DNA from: Paenibacillus sinopodophylli
Lineage (GTDB): Bacteria; Bacillota; Bacilli; Paenibacillales; Paenibacillaceae
NCBI RefSeq assembly: GCF_005930355.1
Contig: NZ_VDBO01000001.1
Location: 2,153,135-2,217,134 of the forward strand
Direction of reading: 5' to 3'
DNA length: 64,000 nucleotides
Of this stretch, positions 26,739-35,018 are shown in pieces (the stretch's first letter is position 1; the number at the start of each line of letters is the position of its first letter). The translations under genes were made by a program, and so were the position numbers. The notes below the pieces were generated by a model. It searched no databases, was not told where the DNA came from, and saw nothing but the letters and a program-made list of their open reading frames with translations.

Positions 26739-28895
26739 TCAGCCTTTGAAGCCATACTTGCTCATCACACCATGAATAGAGAAATAAGACACTTCTTCCG
26801 GCAAGGCGTCTTTAATCGGTCTAAGCTTCTCGATGCCAAGCTCGCCAATAGCTTTTACGATCATTTGCTCATACTCAGCAGGAATGATGCGGCTAAAGTC
26901 CACTTCCTCCCCCTCATCTGCACAGCGAATGATATGTCCCTCAACCGTCACTTTGCTTAGGCCGCGTGCCTTTGCAATCTCTTCTGTAGCTTGCCCTGCT
27001 TGGAATAGGGCGAGCGTCGCCAAATGGCTTGGTTGTTCATCACCACTAGCGGCTGATCTCGCAGGCACAGCTGCCGGTCTTACGGCTGCTGTATGAGTAG
27101 AGGCCAACTCGCTCTCACCAGACATCGATTGAATGAGTGCAAGTAGATCGCTTCCGTATTTCTCCGCTTTTGCAGCGCCAATGCCTTTCACTCCAAGCAG
27201 CTCGTCGATACTCTTTGGCTTTGCATTCGCAATTTCTCTAAGTGTGGCGTCGAAGAACAGCATAAATGGTGGAACTCCCTCCAATGCTGCTTTCTCTTTC
27301 CGCCACTGCTTAAGCGCATCGAACAGCGGCGAAGCGTTGGCATAATCGGTAGTAGCTGCTTGCCTTACGGTAGCCCGAACTCTTTGCATAATCGACTCTC
27401 GTCCCTCGAGTACAGGAAGCGCGCTCGCGGCAAGTGATACAACCGGATACTGGCCTTCGCTCAGCTTCAGATAGCCTTCTGCAACGAGCCAATACAGCCA
27501 GTCTGCAATTTCCTTCTCAGGCAAATGACGCATAAGTCCATAGGTGGAGAGCCGATCCAGATTAAATTCCAACAGGCGCTTGTCCTTCGAGCCCTTCAGC
27601 ACCTTGGCTGCCATCGTAACACCAAAGCGCCCTCTCATTCGTCCGACACAGGAGAGTGCCATCTTCGCTTCTTCTGTTCGATTGACTGGTTCACTCTTGT
27701 CAAGACAGCTGCTACACTTGCCGCAGGCTCCCACACCTGTCTCACCGAAGTAATCAACGATAAATTGCTGCAAGCAGCGCTGTGTGCGGCTGAAATTCAT
27801 CATCGTATGCAGCTTCGCAAGCTGAATCGATTTGCGATCGGTGTCCCCCGTACCTTGTTCAATAAGGAAACGCTGTACCTGCATATCAGCAGGCTCGAAT
27901 AGAAGGACGCATTCACTCTCCTCACCATCTCGACCAGCACGTCCTGCTTCTTGGTAGTAGGATTCAATGTCGCTAGTCATCTGCCAATGAAGGACAAAAC
28001 GTACATTCGGCTTATCGATTCCCATACCAAAGGCGTTCGTTGCGACCATGACACGGATGTCATCGAATCGAAACTTCTCCTGCGTATCAGCCCGTTCCAC
28101 ATCTGACAGACCCCCATGGTATTTTCCAGCACGAATACCGCGGCGAGTCAATTGCTCATATACATTCTCTACTTCTTTGCGCGTTGCCGCGTAGATAATG
28201 CCTGATTGATCCTTGCGACCAGACAAAAAGCTTTCTAGAAACTTCTTCTTATCGACTCCTGTAACGACGGATAATGATAGATTAGGTCGAGCAAATCCCG
28301 TAACAAATATACTTGGATCTCGGAGCTTGAGCATATCCGAAATATCAGTTGCAACCTCCGTTGTTGCCGTTGCCGTAAATGCTGCCACGAGCGGACGATC
28401 CTTCATACGGGCAATCCAGCCTGCAAGTTGTCTATAGCTTGGCCGGAAGTCATGACCCCACTGCGATACGCAGTGGGCCTCATCAATTGCGATAAGCGGA
28501 ATCGAAAGCTGCTCCGACAGAGATTGGAACATCGGTGCATCTAGCCGCTCTGGAGCTACATATAGCAGCTTATATTCACCATGCATTGCATTTCGCATAA
28601 CTTCGCGGTATTCTGCTGCCCCTAATGAGCTGTTCAGAAACGCGGCTGACACGCCTACTCGTCTGAGCGCATCCACTTGGTCCTTCATCAAGGATATGAG
28701 CGGTGAGATGACAAGCGAAGTACCGGGCAGCAGCATGGATGGAATTTGGTAGCAAATCGACTTCCCTCCACCAGTCGGCAATATCGCAAGCGTATCACGT
28801 CCGTGCAAAATGCCTGAAATAATATCCTCCTGCCCTTTGCGGAAGGAGTCATAGCCGTATACCTTTTTCAGAGCTTGTCTCGCTTGTTCAATCAA
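26739..28895 (-). CDS. recQ: ATP-dependent DNA helicase RecQ
   Basis: RecQ is a 3'-5' helicase acting in recombination and fork repair. The 718-aa protein has the Walker A motif TGGGKSICYQIP, the DEAH-type box IDEAHCVSQWGHDFR, motif VI GRAGRDGEESE, the zinc site with four cysteines (GACGKCSSC and an upstream Cys), and an HRDC domain around residues 510-590. After an Ala/Ser-rich linker comes a helix-turn-helix domain (ATEEIAKARGLSKVTVEGHI) of the HTH_40 kind, longer than the short RecQ of B. subtilis. The frame is open to 28934, but TTG 28895, 8 nt after AAGGAGG, is the best start. It stands downstream of mdh behind a terminator. Confidence 0.93.
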   Translation of the reverse strand: MIEQARQALKKVYGYDSFRKGQEDIISGILHGRDTLAILPTGGGKSICYQIPSMLLPGTSLVISPLISLMKDQVDALRRVGVSAAFLNSSLGAAEYREVMRNAMHGEYKLLYVAPERLDAPMFQSLSEQLSIPLIAIDEAHCVSQWGHDFRPSYRQLAGWIARMKDRPLVAAFTATATTEVATDISDMLKLRDPSIFVTGFARPNLSLSVVTGVDKKKFLESFLSGRKDQSGIIYAATRKEVENVYEQLTRRGIRAGKYHGGLSDVERADTQEKFRFDDIRVMVATNAFGMGIDKPNVRFVLHWQMTSDIESYYQEAGRAGRDGEESECVLLFEPADMQVQRFLIEQGTGDTDRKSIQLAKLHTMMNFSRTQRCLQQFIVDYFGETGVGACGKCSSCLDKSEPVNRTEEAKMALSCVGRMRGRFGVTMAAKVLKGSKDKRLLEFNLDRLSTYGLMRHLPEKEIADWLYWLVAEGYLKLSEGQYPVVSLAASALPVLEGRESIMQRVRATVRQAATTDYANASPLFDALKQWRKEKAALEGVPPFMLFFDATLREIANAKPKSIDELLGVKGIGAAKAEKYGSDLLALIQSMSGESELASTHTAAVRPAAVPARSAASGDEQPSHLATLALFQAGQATEEIAKARGLSKVTVEGHIIRCADEGEEVDFSRIIPAEYEQMIVKAIGELGIEKLRPIKDALPEEVSYFSIHGVMSKYGFKG

Positions 28896-28947
28896 CCTAA
28901 GCACCTCCTTCACCATATTCAAAGTAATTTTCATTGTAAAATAAACA

Positions 28948-28983
28948 GGGAGGACCCTGGCAGCATTCTGTCAGGGTCCTCCC
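28948..28983 (-). terminator. Terminator after mdh
   Basis: GGGAGGACCCTG and CAGGGTCCTCCC form a 16-bp stem with one bulge around CATT. On the minus strand a T-rich stretch follows. It lies 37 bp after mdh and separates the TCA genes from recQ. Confidence 0.85.
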
Positions 28984-29019
28984 AAACGCATTCGTATCTA
29001 TGAACTGCGAGCCGTTCGT

Positions 29020-29964
29020 TTATTCGCCTGATACGACTTTAATGACACTGCGAACGGATTGAGCGGATTTATCAAGCGCCGCTTTCTCCTCCGCTGTCAA
29101 TTCAAGCTCAAGCACTTTCTCGATACCGTCGCCGCCAATGATGGTCGGAACGCCCATGAACAGATTGTCATAGCCGTATTCACCTTCAAGCAATGCGATA
29201 ACTGGGAGAATGCGCCGCTTGTCTTTCAGAATAGCTTCCGTCATTTGGACGAGCGAGGCTGCGGGCGCATAATAAGCACTTCCGTTGCCAAGTAGGTTAA
29301 CGATCTCACCGCCGCCTACACGAGCACGTTGAACGATTGCTTCAATACGTTCTGCAGAAATCAGCTTCTCGATTGGAATGCCGCCAACATTCGAATATCG
29401 AACAAGCGGTACCATATCATCACCGTGACCGCCAAGGACGAAGCCGCGAACATCTTCAACAGATACGTTAAGCTCTTGCGCAATAAAGGTGCAATAACGA
29501 GCCGTATCCAGAACACCTGATTGACCGATTACGCGATTTTTAGGGAAACCCAGCGCTTGGTATGCAGCATAAGTCATGGCATCAACCGGGTTGCTCAGAA
29601 TGATGACATAAGCATTAGGACTGGTCGCCTTGATGTTCTCGCATACGGATTTCACGATTCCAGCATTCGTGCTGACAAGATCATCGCGGCTCATACCTGG
29701 TTTACGTGCGATCCCTGCTGTAATAATGACAACGTCGGAATCCTTCGAATCCTCGTAGTTCGCTGTACCGATAATGTTCGCATCTACTCCGAGCACAGGT
29801 GTTGCTTCCAGCATATCAAGCGCTTTGCCTTTAGTTGGATTCTCAAGCGGCGCAATATCAAGAAGAACAACGTCACCTAGTTCTTTTTGAGCAAGCATAA
29901 GCGCAGTCGTAGCGCCTGTGAAGCCCGCTCCTACCACCGTGATTTTCTTACGTTTAATAGCCAT
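29020..29964 (-). CDS. mdh: Malate dehydrogenase
   Basis: This NAD-dependent enzyme of the lactate-dehydrogenase-like type interconverts malate and oxaloacetate in the TCA cycle. The sequence shows the NAD motif [12 protein letters not shown], the substrate loop [16 protein letters not shown] with Arg in place of the Gln found in lactate dehydrogenase, NPVDAMTY, and the catalytic histidine in [10 protein letters not shown]. The open frame runs to 30021, but ATG 29964 (MAIKRKK) gives 314 aa, the usual length, with GGAGG 11 nt upstream. It is the last gene of the citZ-icd-mdh set, in the same order as B. subtilis, though separated from icd by 601 bp of repeats. Confidence 0.96.
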   Translation of the reverse strand: MAIKRKKITVVGAGFTGATTALMLAQKELGDVVLLDIAPLENPTKGKALDMLEATPVLGVDANIIGTANYEDSKDSDVVIITAGIARKPGMSRDDLVSTNAGIVKSVCENIKATSPNAYVIILSNPVDAMTYAAYQALGFPKNRVIGQSGVLDTARYCTFIAQELNVSVEDVRGFVLGGHGDDMVPLVRYSNVGGIPIEKLISAERIEAIVQRARVGGGEIVNLLGNGSAYYAPAASLVQMTEAILKDKRRILPVIALLEGEYGYDNLFMGVPTIIGGDGIEKVLELELTAEEKAALDKSAQSVRSVIKVVSGE

Positions 29965-30242
29965 CTTGGATAGATCCTCCCTTAAGAAGGTTTTCGAAGG
30001 GGAGACCCCTTTGACCCCCATTTTTCAATTGAAGCTTTGAGCGTTCAACCCTTTAACCCTTTAGCCCTTAACCTAAGTGCTTTTCGAACCCACCTAAATC
30101 CTCCCTTCCAAGGGAGGACCCCGAGGCGCTGCGCCCTCTGGACACCTGCACTGACTAACGTAAGGTGCGAGAGATGAGCGTCTCTGTTACGTTTGAGCTT
30201 GGATCGCTTTCGTCCCTATGGGACACGCTTTACGCTGTTGGA
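29965..30242. other. Gene-free region upstream of mdh with hairpins
   Basis: No plausible gene. It holds a palindrome AAGGGG-AGA-CCCCTT (29997-30011), a perfect 9-bp stem TCCTCCCTT/AAGGGAGGA (30099-30118), direct CCCTTTA/CCCTTAA stretches (30050-30072), and a GTCCCTATGGGAC hairpin near 30210 that looks like a worn unit of the adjacent array. Confidence 0.55.
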
Positions 30243-30508
30243 GGAATGTGTCCCTTGCGGGACTCCATTCCCTTTAGAGCACAGAGCAGGAATGTGTCCC
30301 TTGCGGGACTCCATTCCCTTTAAGGCACAGAGCGGAATATGTCCCTTACGGAACTCCATTCCCTTTAAGGCACAGAGCGGAATGTGTCCCTTGAGGGACG
30401 CCATTCCCTTTAGAGCACAGAGCAGGAATATCTCCCTTGCGGAACGCTATTCCTCTTTAGAGCACAGAGCGGAAAGTGTCCCTGAAGGGACACTATTCCG
30501 CTCTGTGT
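30243..30508. repeat. Array of six 45-46 bp stem-loop units between mdh and icd
   Basis: Units start at 30243, 30289, 30334, 30379, 30425 and 30471, each GGAATGTGTCCC...GGGACTCCATTCC with a short loop, then CTTTAGAGCACAGAGC as a link. Units follow without spacers. Each unit is itself a palindrome. The last unit (30471-30508) pairs across GTGTCCCT/AGGGACAC and outward over ACAGAGCGGAA/TTCCGCTCTGT. The array is read through on both strands without stops, but this follows from its 45-bp period and is not a gene. Confidence 0.9.
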
Positions 30509-30565
30509 AGAGATCTTGATAGGTTATGCAAGTTGATTGAAAGCCATTCTGAATGAATGGTTAGA

Positions 30566-31861
30566 CTACATGTTTTTGATGATTTGGTCTGCGAACTCGG
30601 AGCATTTCACTTCAGTTGCGCCTTCCATCAAACGTGCGAAGTCGTAAGTTACTGTTTTGTTGTGAATCGAAGCTTCCATACCTTTATAGATAAGGTCAGC
30701 CGCTTCCTGCCAGCCTAGGTGCTCAAGAAGCATTACGCCAGATAGGATTACGGAACCTGGGTTTACTACGTCAAGGTCAGCGTATTTCGGAGCTGTTCCG
30801 TGAGTCGCTTCGAAGATTGCGTGTCCAGTCAAATAGTTGATGTTCGCGCCTGGAGCGATACCGATACCGCCAACTTGTGCAGCAAGAGCATCGGACAAGT
30901 AGTCGCCGTTAAGGTTCAATGTTGCGATTACGTCGAAATCAGTAGGACGTGTAAGAACTTGTTGCAACGCGATATCAGCGATTGCGTCTTTCACGATTAG
31001 CTTGCCAGCAGCTTCAGCATCTTTTTGTGCTTTGTTAGCTGCGTCAGTGCCTTCTGCTTCTTTGATACGGTCGTACTCGCCCCATGTGAACGTTTCGTTA
31101 GCGAACTCTTGCTCAGCCACTTCGTAGCCCCAGTTTTTGAACGCGCCTTCTGTATATTTCATGATATTGCCTTTGTGTACAAGCGTAACGGATTTTTTGC
31201 CGTGCTTGATTGCATATTCAATTGCTGCACGAACAAGGCGTTGTGAACCTTCTTTGGATACTGGCTTGATGCCGATACCAGAAGTTTCTGGGAAACGGAT
31301 TTTGTTAGCTCCCATTTCGTTTTGAAGGAATTCAATTACTTTCTTCACTTCAGCGGAACCTTCTTGGTATTCAATACCCGCGTAGATATCCTCAGTGTTT
31401 TCACGGAAGATAACCATGTCAACAAGCTCAGGACGTTTTACTGGGGATGGTACGCCAGTGAAATAACGAACTGGACGCAAGCAAGTGTACAGGTCAAGCT
31501 CTTGACGAAGCGCAACGTTCAATGAACGAATGCCACCGCCGATAGGCGTAGTCAATGGACCTTTGATCGCAACGATATATTCGCGGATAGCTGTAAGCGT
31601 ATCTGCTGGCAACCATTCACCATATTGATTGAATGCTTTTTCGCCTGCAAAAACTTCGTACCAAGCGATTTTTTTCTCGCCGTTATAAGCTTTCTCAACA
31701 GCTGCATCAAGAGCGCGTTTCGAAGCCTTCCAGATATCACGGCCAGTGCCGTCACCCTCGATAAAAGGGATAATTGGGTTGTTTGGTACGTTAAGCACAC
31801 CGTTGTCAATTGTAATTTGCTCGCCTTCAGTTGGAAGCGCGAATTTTTCGAACTGAGCCAT
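30566..31861 (-). CDS. icd: Isocitrate dehydrogenase (NADP)
   Basis: This enzyme oxidises isocitrate to 2-oxoglutarate and CO2, producing NADPH. The 431-aa protein shows [14 protein letters not shown] near the start, [18 protein letters not shown] with the serine that binds isocitrate (and is phosphorylated in E. coli), [30 protein letters not shown], and the C-terminal NADP-binding [11 protein letters not shown] block. Length and form match B. subtilis Icd (CitC). The start follows AGGAGG. It lies between citZ and mdh. A worn hairpin element covers the start of the citZ-icd gap (31862-32048). Confidence 0.97.
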   Translation of the reverse strand: MAQFEKFALPTEGEQITIDNGVLNVPNNPIIPFIEGDGTGRDIWKASKRALDAAVEKAYNGEKKIAWYEVFAGEKAFNQYGEWLPADTLTAIREYIVAIKGPLTTPIGGGIRSLNVALRQELDLYTCLRPVRYFTGVPSPVKRPELVDMVIFRENTEDIYAGIEYQEGSAEVKKVIEFLQNEMGANKIRFPETSGIGIKPVSKEGSQRLVRAAIEYAIKHGKKSVTLVHKGNIMKYTEGAFKNWGYEVAEQEFANETFTWGEYDRIKEAEGTDAANKAQKDAEAAGKLIVKDAIADIALQQVLTRPTDFDVIATLNLNGDYLSDALAAQVGGIGIAPGANINYLTGHAIFEATHGTAPKYADLDVVNPGSVILSGVMLLEHLGWQEAADLIYKGMEASIHNKTVTYDFARLMEGATEVKCSEFADQIIKNM

Positions 31862-32015
31862 GAATGAAATCCTCCTTGGATTGGAACCTGCTCAACAAGC
31901 AGATCAAATAATTTTTATTTTTGCAACAATTAATCTTTCATATGTACAGCTTTATAAAAGATTATATAAAGGATGAGGAAACGAACAGTTTGTCCGCCCC
32001 CTAACCATTGTATCT

Positions 32016-32060
32016 CAAGGTGAAACGGCTGTCGCCTTCTTTTGGCGACTAGCGCTGTTC
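32016..32060 (+). repeat. Partial double-hairpin element, copy B, overlapping the citZ stop
   Basis: The first half of the element is present (CAAGGTGAAACGGCTG, then a perfect GTCGCC/GGCGAC stem), and the A/T-rich half is missing. The citZ stop codon (32049-32051) lies inside the right arm, so the hairpin forms at the very end of the citZ message. Confidence 0.7.
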
Positions 32061-33161
32061 AATTGGAATATACTTCGCGTTAACCGGCCCAACGTAATCT
32101 GCACGAGGACGAATCAGACGGTTATCTTGGTATTGCTCTAGAATATGAGCACTCCAGCCTGACACACGACTAATAGCAAAGATTGGCGTGAACAAATCGC
32201 GTGGAATTTCTAGCGTTGTATAAACCGAAGCGGAATAGAAGTCAACATTTGGCTTCAAACCTTTTTGGCCAGTAACAAGCTCTTCAATTTTAACTGACAT
32301 TTCATAAAGCTCCATATTGCCAGTCAATTTGCCAAGTTCACGCGACATTTTTTGCAAATGCTTCGCGCGCGGATCACCATTTTTGTAAACACGGTGACCA
32401 AAGCCCATAATCTTGTATTTGTTAGCAAGTGCATTGCTGATGAAGTTCTCAACGTTAGCCGTTGAACCAATCTCCTCCAGCATAACCATTACAGCCTCGT
32501 TCGCGCCGCCGTGAAGTGGACCTTTCAAAGCGCCAATCGCGGAAGTTACGCCTGAGTAAATGTCAGACAGCGTTGCAACGGTTACGCGTGCTGCGAAAGT
32601 CGAAGCATTCAATTCATGATCGGCATGCAGAACAAGTGCTTGATCAAGCGCTTTGATAGCCACCTCTGCAGGCTCCTTGCCAGTAAGCATGTATAAGAAA
32701 TTGTAAGCGATCGAAACGCCTTGCTTAGGAGCAACGGGCTCCAATCCTTGACGAATACGTGCGAATGCTGCAATAACCGTTGGCAGCTGCGCCTGCAATT
32801 TGATGGCTTTTATTTGGTTCGCTTCAGGAGACATATCGTTAGCCGATGCATCGTACAAGGCCAGGCTGGATACTGCAGTCCGTAGAGCAGCCATGGAATT
32901 TGTATCTTTTGGATAGAGTTTGATTTGATCAATTACACCCTGAGGGATTGCAGCATATTCATCCAATTGCTTCTGCAAGCCGTCAAGTTCAGAACGATTG
33001 GGCAATTTTCCGTACCAAAGTAGATAAGCGACCTCTTCAAATGTAGCGTTTTCAGCGAGATCGTCAATATTAATTCCACGGTATGTCAATACGCCATCAA
33101 TAATCGAGCTGATGGACGACGCCGCTGCGACAATTCCTTCCAAACCTTTAGTTGCTGTCAT
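32049..33161 (-). CDS. citZ: Citrate synthase
   Basis: Citrate synthase joins acetyl-CoA and oxaloacetate, the entry step of the TCA cycle. The 370-aa protein shows HADHELNASTFAARV with the active-site His, GPLHGGANEAVMVMLEEIG, MGFGHRVYKNGDPRA, and the C-terminal RPRADYVG block. Length fits the short CitZ type. The open frame runs to 33197, but ATG 33161 follows AAAGGAGAG at a good distance and gives the normal start MTATKGLEG. Upstream lie a sigma-A promoter and a CcpC-like box, suggesting catabolite control as in B. subtilis. The genes icd and mdh follow on the same strand. Confidence 0.96.
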   Translation of the reverse strand: MTATKGLEGIVAAASSISSIIDGVLTYRGINIDDLAENATFEEVAYLLWYGKLPNRSELDGLQKQLDEYAAIPQGVIDQIKLYPKDTNSMAALRTAVSSLALYDASANDMSPEANQIKAIKLQAQLPTVIAAFARIRQGLEPVAPKQGVSIAYNFLYMLTGKEPAEVAIKALDQALVLHADHELNASTFAARVTVATLSDIYSGVTSAIGALKGPLHGGANEAVMVMLEEIGSTANVENFISNALANKYKIMGFGHRVYKNGDPRAKHLQKMSRELGKLTGNMELYEMSVKIEELVTGQKGLKPNVDFYSASVYTTLEIPRDLFTPIFAISRVSGWSAHILEQYQDNRLIRPRADYVGPVNAKYIPIEQR

Positions 33162-33230
33162 CGTTCTCTCTCCTTTAACAAGTGGTATCGTTAACAATAA
33201 AAGGGTTTCGTTTTTGTACCATCGCCTTTA

Positions 33231-33259
33231 ATCATAAATGATTTTGACAACGATGTGAA
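33231..33259 (-). promoter_or_regulatory. Sigma-A promoter of citZ
   Basis: On the minus strand TTCACA (33259-33254) and TATGAT (33236-33231) are 17 bp apart. The leader to the citZ start would be about 60 nt. Confidence 0.6.
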
Positions 33260-33270
33260 CAAATAAGGAC

Positions 33271-33285
33271 ATAAAAATGCTTTAT
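33271..33285. promoter_or_regulatory. CcpC-type operator candidate upstream of citZ
   Basis: ATAA-N7-TTAT (ATAAAAATGCTTTAT) is exactly the dyad recognised by the citrate-responsive repressor CcpC at citB and citZ of B. subtilis. It lies about 50 bp upstream of the predicted citZ start point, just above the -35 box. Confidence 0.5.
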
Positions 33286-33391
33286 CGGCATCATTAATAT
33301 TTTTTTCGCTTATTATTTCAACACATCGTATCGTAAGCTCCAGCAGCATTTTTCCCTATTCGTCTCCATTTTAGCCGAGACATAAACTATT

Positions 33392-33419
33392 TTTACAGAA
33401 TCGAATATAGTGGTAAAAT
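33392..33419 (+). promoter_or_regulatory. Sigma-A promoter of ppx
   Basis: TTTACA (33392-33397) and TAAAAT (33414-33419) are 16 bp apart, about 50 bp before the ppx ATG at 33471. The 309-bp citZ-ppx gap thus holds both divergent promoters and no gene. Confidence 0.6.
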
Positions 33420-33470
33420 GTCATATAGAGAACGTAAGCGAGCAAAATTTGCTGTATTTGGAGGCACTAC

Positions 33471-35018
33471 ATGACGAAACAACGTATCGGTATTATTGAC
33501 ATAGGCTCCAATTCAGTTCGGCTCGTCGTATACGAGAAGACCGCAAACGGTGCTCATCGTGTGGCGGACAGCAGCAAACGTCCTGCCAGATTAAGCGAAC
33601 GCATTGACGAAAAAGGCTGTCTTACTGAAACATCGATCGAAGAGCTTATCGACACACTGAACTATTTTACCATGATTTGCACGCATAATCATACAAGCAA
33701 TGTTCGAGCAGTCGCAACCGCTGCTATTCGGAACGCAAATAATCGCTCCGAAATACTCGGACGCATCAAAGCCGAAACGGGATTGACGATTGAATTGCTG
33801 TCCGGCGAAGAAGAAGCATCCTACGGTTTTCTTGGAATGATCAATTCCATGAACATCAAGGACGGGTTGCTAATCGATATAGGCGGCGGAAGCACAGAGC
33901 TGTCCTTATTCCGTAATCGCACGCTCGTTCACTCCGTTTCTTTCCCATTTGGCTGCGTGAGCCTCAATAAACGCTTCGGCACCAAAGGCATGCTTCAAGA
34001 TGATGAACTAAAAGCACTGGAAACGCTAGTCAGCGATGCGGTGCGGAATGAGCCTTGGATTGGCGAGTCGCCTGGTCTACCCCTTGTTGGAGTAGGAGGC
34101 ACTGTACGGGCTCTTGGCAAAATGCATCAAGCTGCCTACAAATATCCGTTCCCGCAGACTCATAACTACCCTGCTGCTTCTGAGCAAGTGGATGAACTGT
34201 TCCATCAAATACGCAAGCTGCCGCTGGACAAAAGACGCAAGCTGCCTGGCTTGTCCAAAGACCGTGCGGATGTTGTCGTTCCCGGTGTAGCTATTCTACG
34301 CGTCTTGTTTCGCGCTGCTAAAGCTGCGTACTATCACATCTGCGGTGCAGGGCTGCGCGACGGTTTGTTTCATGCAACGCGGTTTCCTAATCAGCCTAAG
34401 CTTGACGATGTGCTTCATTACAGCCTGACGAACTTGAGCGCTCTGCATCCAGAAGCGCCAAGACAGCATGTTGAGCAGGTCAACCGACTTGCGCTGACGA
34501 TCTATGATGCTCTTTATGCTGTAAACCCGATGCCCATACAAACGAGAGTATTGCTTGATACAGCCTCTCAGCTGTTCCGGATCGGTGCAACCATCGATTA
34601 CTACGAATATGCGCGGCATTCCTTCTATCTCATCGTCAACTCTCAGTTAAACGGACTTACTCACCGAGAGATGATTATGACCGCGGCAATCGCTTCTTTC
34701 AAAAGCAAAGGCCGGGCTCGTCAGCACATATCCGAATATAAGGAGCTGCTGAACGATTCCGACCTTGATATGATTTATAAGCTAGGTGCGCTGCTGCAAT
34801 TGTCAGCCGCACTTGACCGCGGTGAAACCCAAGCCATTACTCAGATGACTGTCCAGCTATCAGGCAGCCAACTGTTTATCAGCCCTATTGAACCGCTGGG
34901 AACACTTGAAGTGGAACGACGTGAAGTGATTGAGCTTAGCTCCGAGTTTAAGAAGCTATGGGGACTTGTTCCCAGCCTCAATGAGACTGCTAAGCAAGTC
35001 CCTTCCACGTTGCAATAA
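33471..35018 (+). CDS. ppx: Exopolyphosphatase (Ppx/GppA family)
   Basis: Ppx removes phosphate from the ends of polyphosphate; related GppA enzymes hydrolyse pppGpp. The 515-aa protein has the actin-like ATPase fold motifs: IGIIDIGSNSVRLVVYE at the start, LSGEEEASYGFLG, LIDIGGGSTELSLF, and VGVGGTVRALGKM. A C-terminal HD-like helical domain (about 310-490) follows, as in long Ppx proteins. The start ATG lies 6 nt after GGAGG. Its 3' end overlaps the 3' end of ppk by 29 bp on the opposite strand, so the polyphosphate-breaking and polyphosphate-making genes converge. Confidence 0.93.
   Translation: MTKQRIGIIDIGSNSVRLVVYEKTANGAHRVADSSKRPARLSERIDEKGCLTETSIEELIDTLNYFTMICTHNHTSNVRAVATAAIRNANNRSEILGRIKAETGLTIELLSGEEEASYGFLGMINSMNIKDGLLIDIGGGSTELSLFRNRTLVHSVSFPFGCVSLNKRFGTKGMLQDDELKALETLVSDAVRNEPWIGESPGLPLVGVGGTVRALGKMHQAAYKYPFPQTHNYPAASEQVDELFHQIRKLPLDKRRKLPGLSKDRADVVVPGVAILRVLFRAAKAAYYHICGAGLRDGLFHATRFPNQPKLDDVLHYSLTNLSALHPEAPRQHVEQVNRLALTIYDALYAVNPMPIQTRVLLDTASQLFRIGATIDYYEYARHSFYLIVNSQLNGLTHREMIMTAAIASFKSKGRARQHISEYKELLNDSDLDMIYKLGALLQLSAALDRGETQAITQMTVQLSGSQLFISPIEPLGTLEVERREVIELSSEFKKLWGLVPSLNETAKQVPSTLQ

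Noticed and set aside
30243..30508. CRISPR array
   Set aside because: Units follow each other directly, are palindromic throughout and have no unique spacers; no cas gene is near.
30193..30510. A protein gene of about 105 codons on the plus strand, and a similar one on the minus strand
   Set aside because: Both frames stay open only because the repeat period is a multiple of three and the unit lacks stops; they have repeated peptide units and no ribosome binding site.
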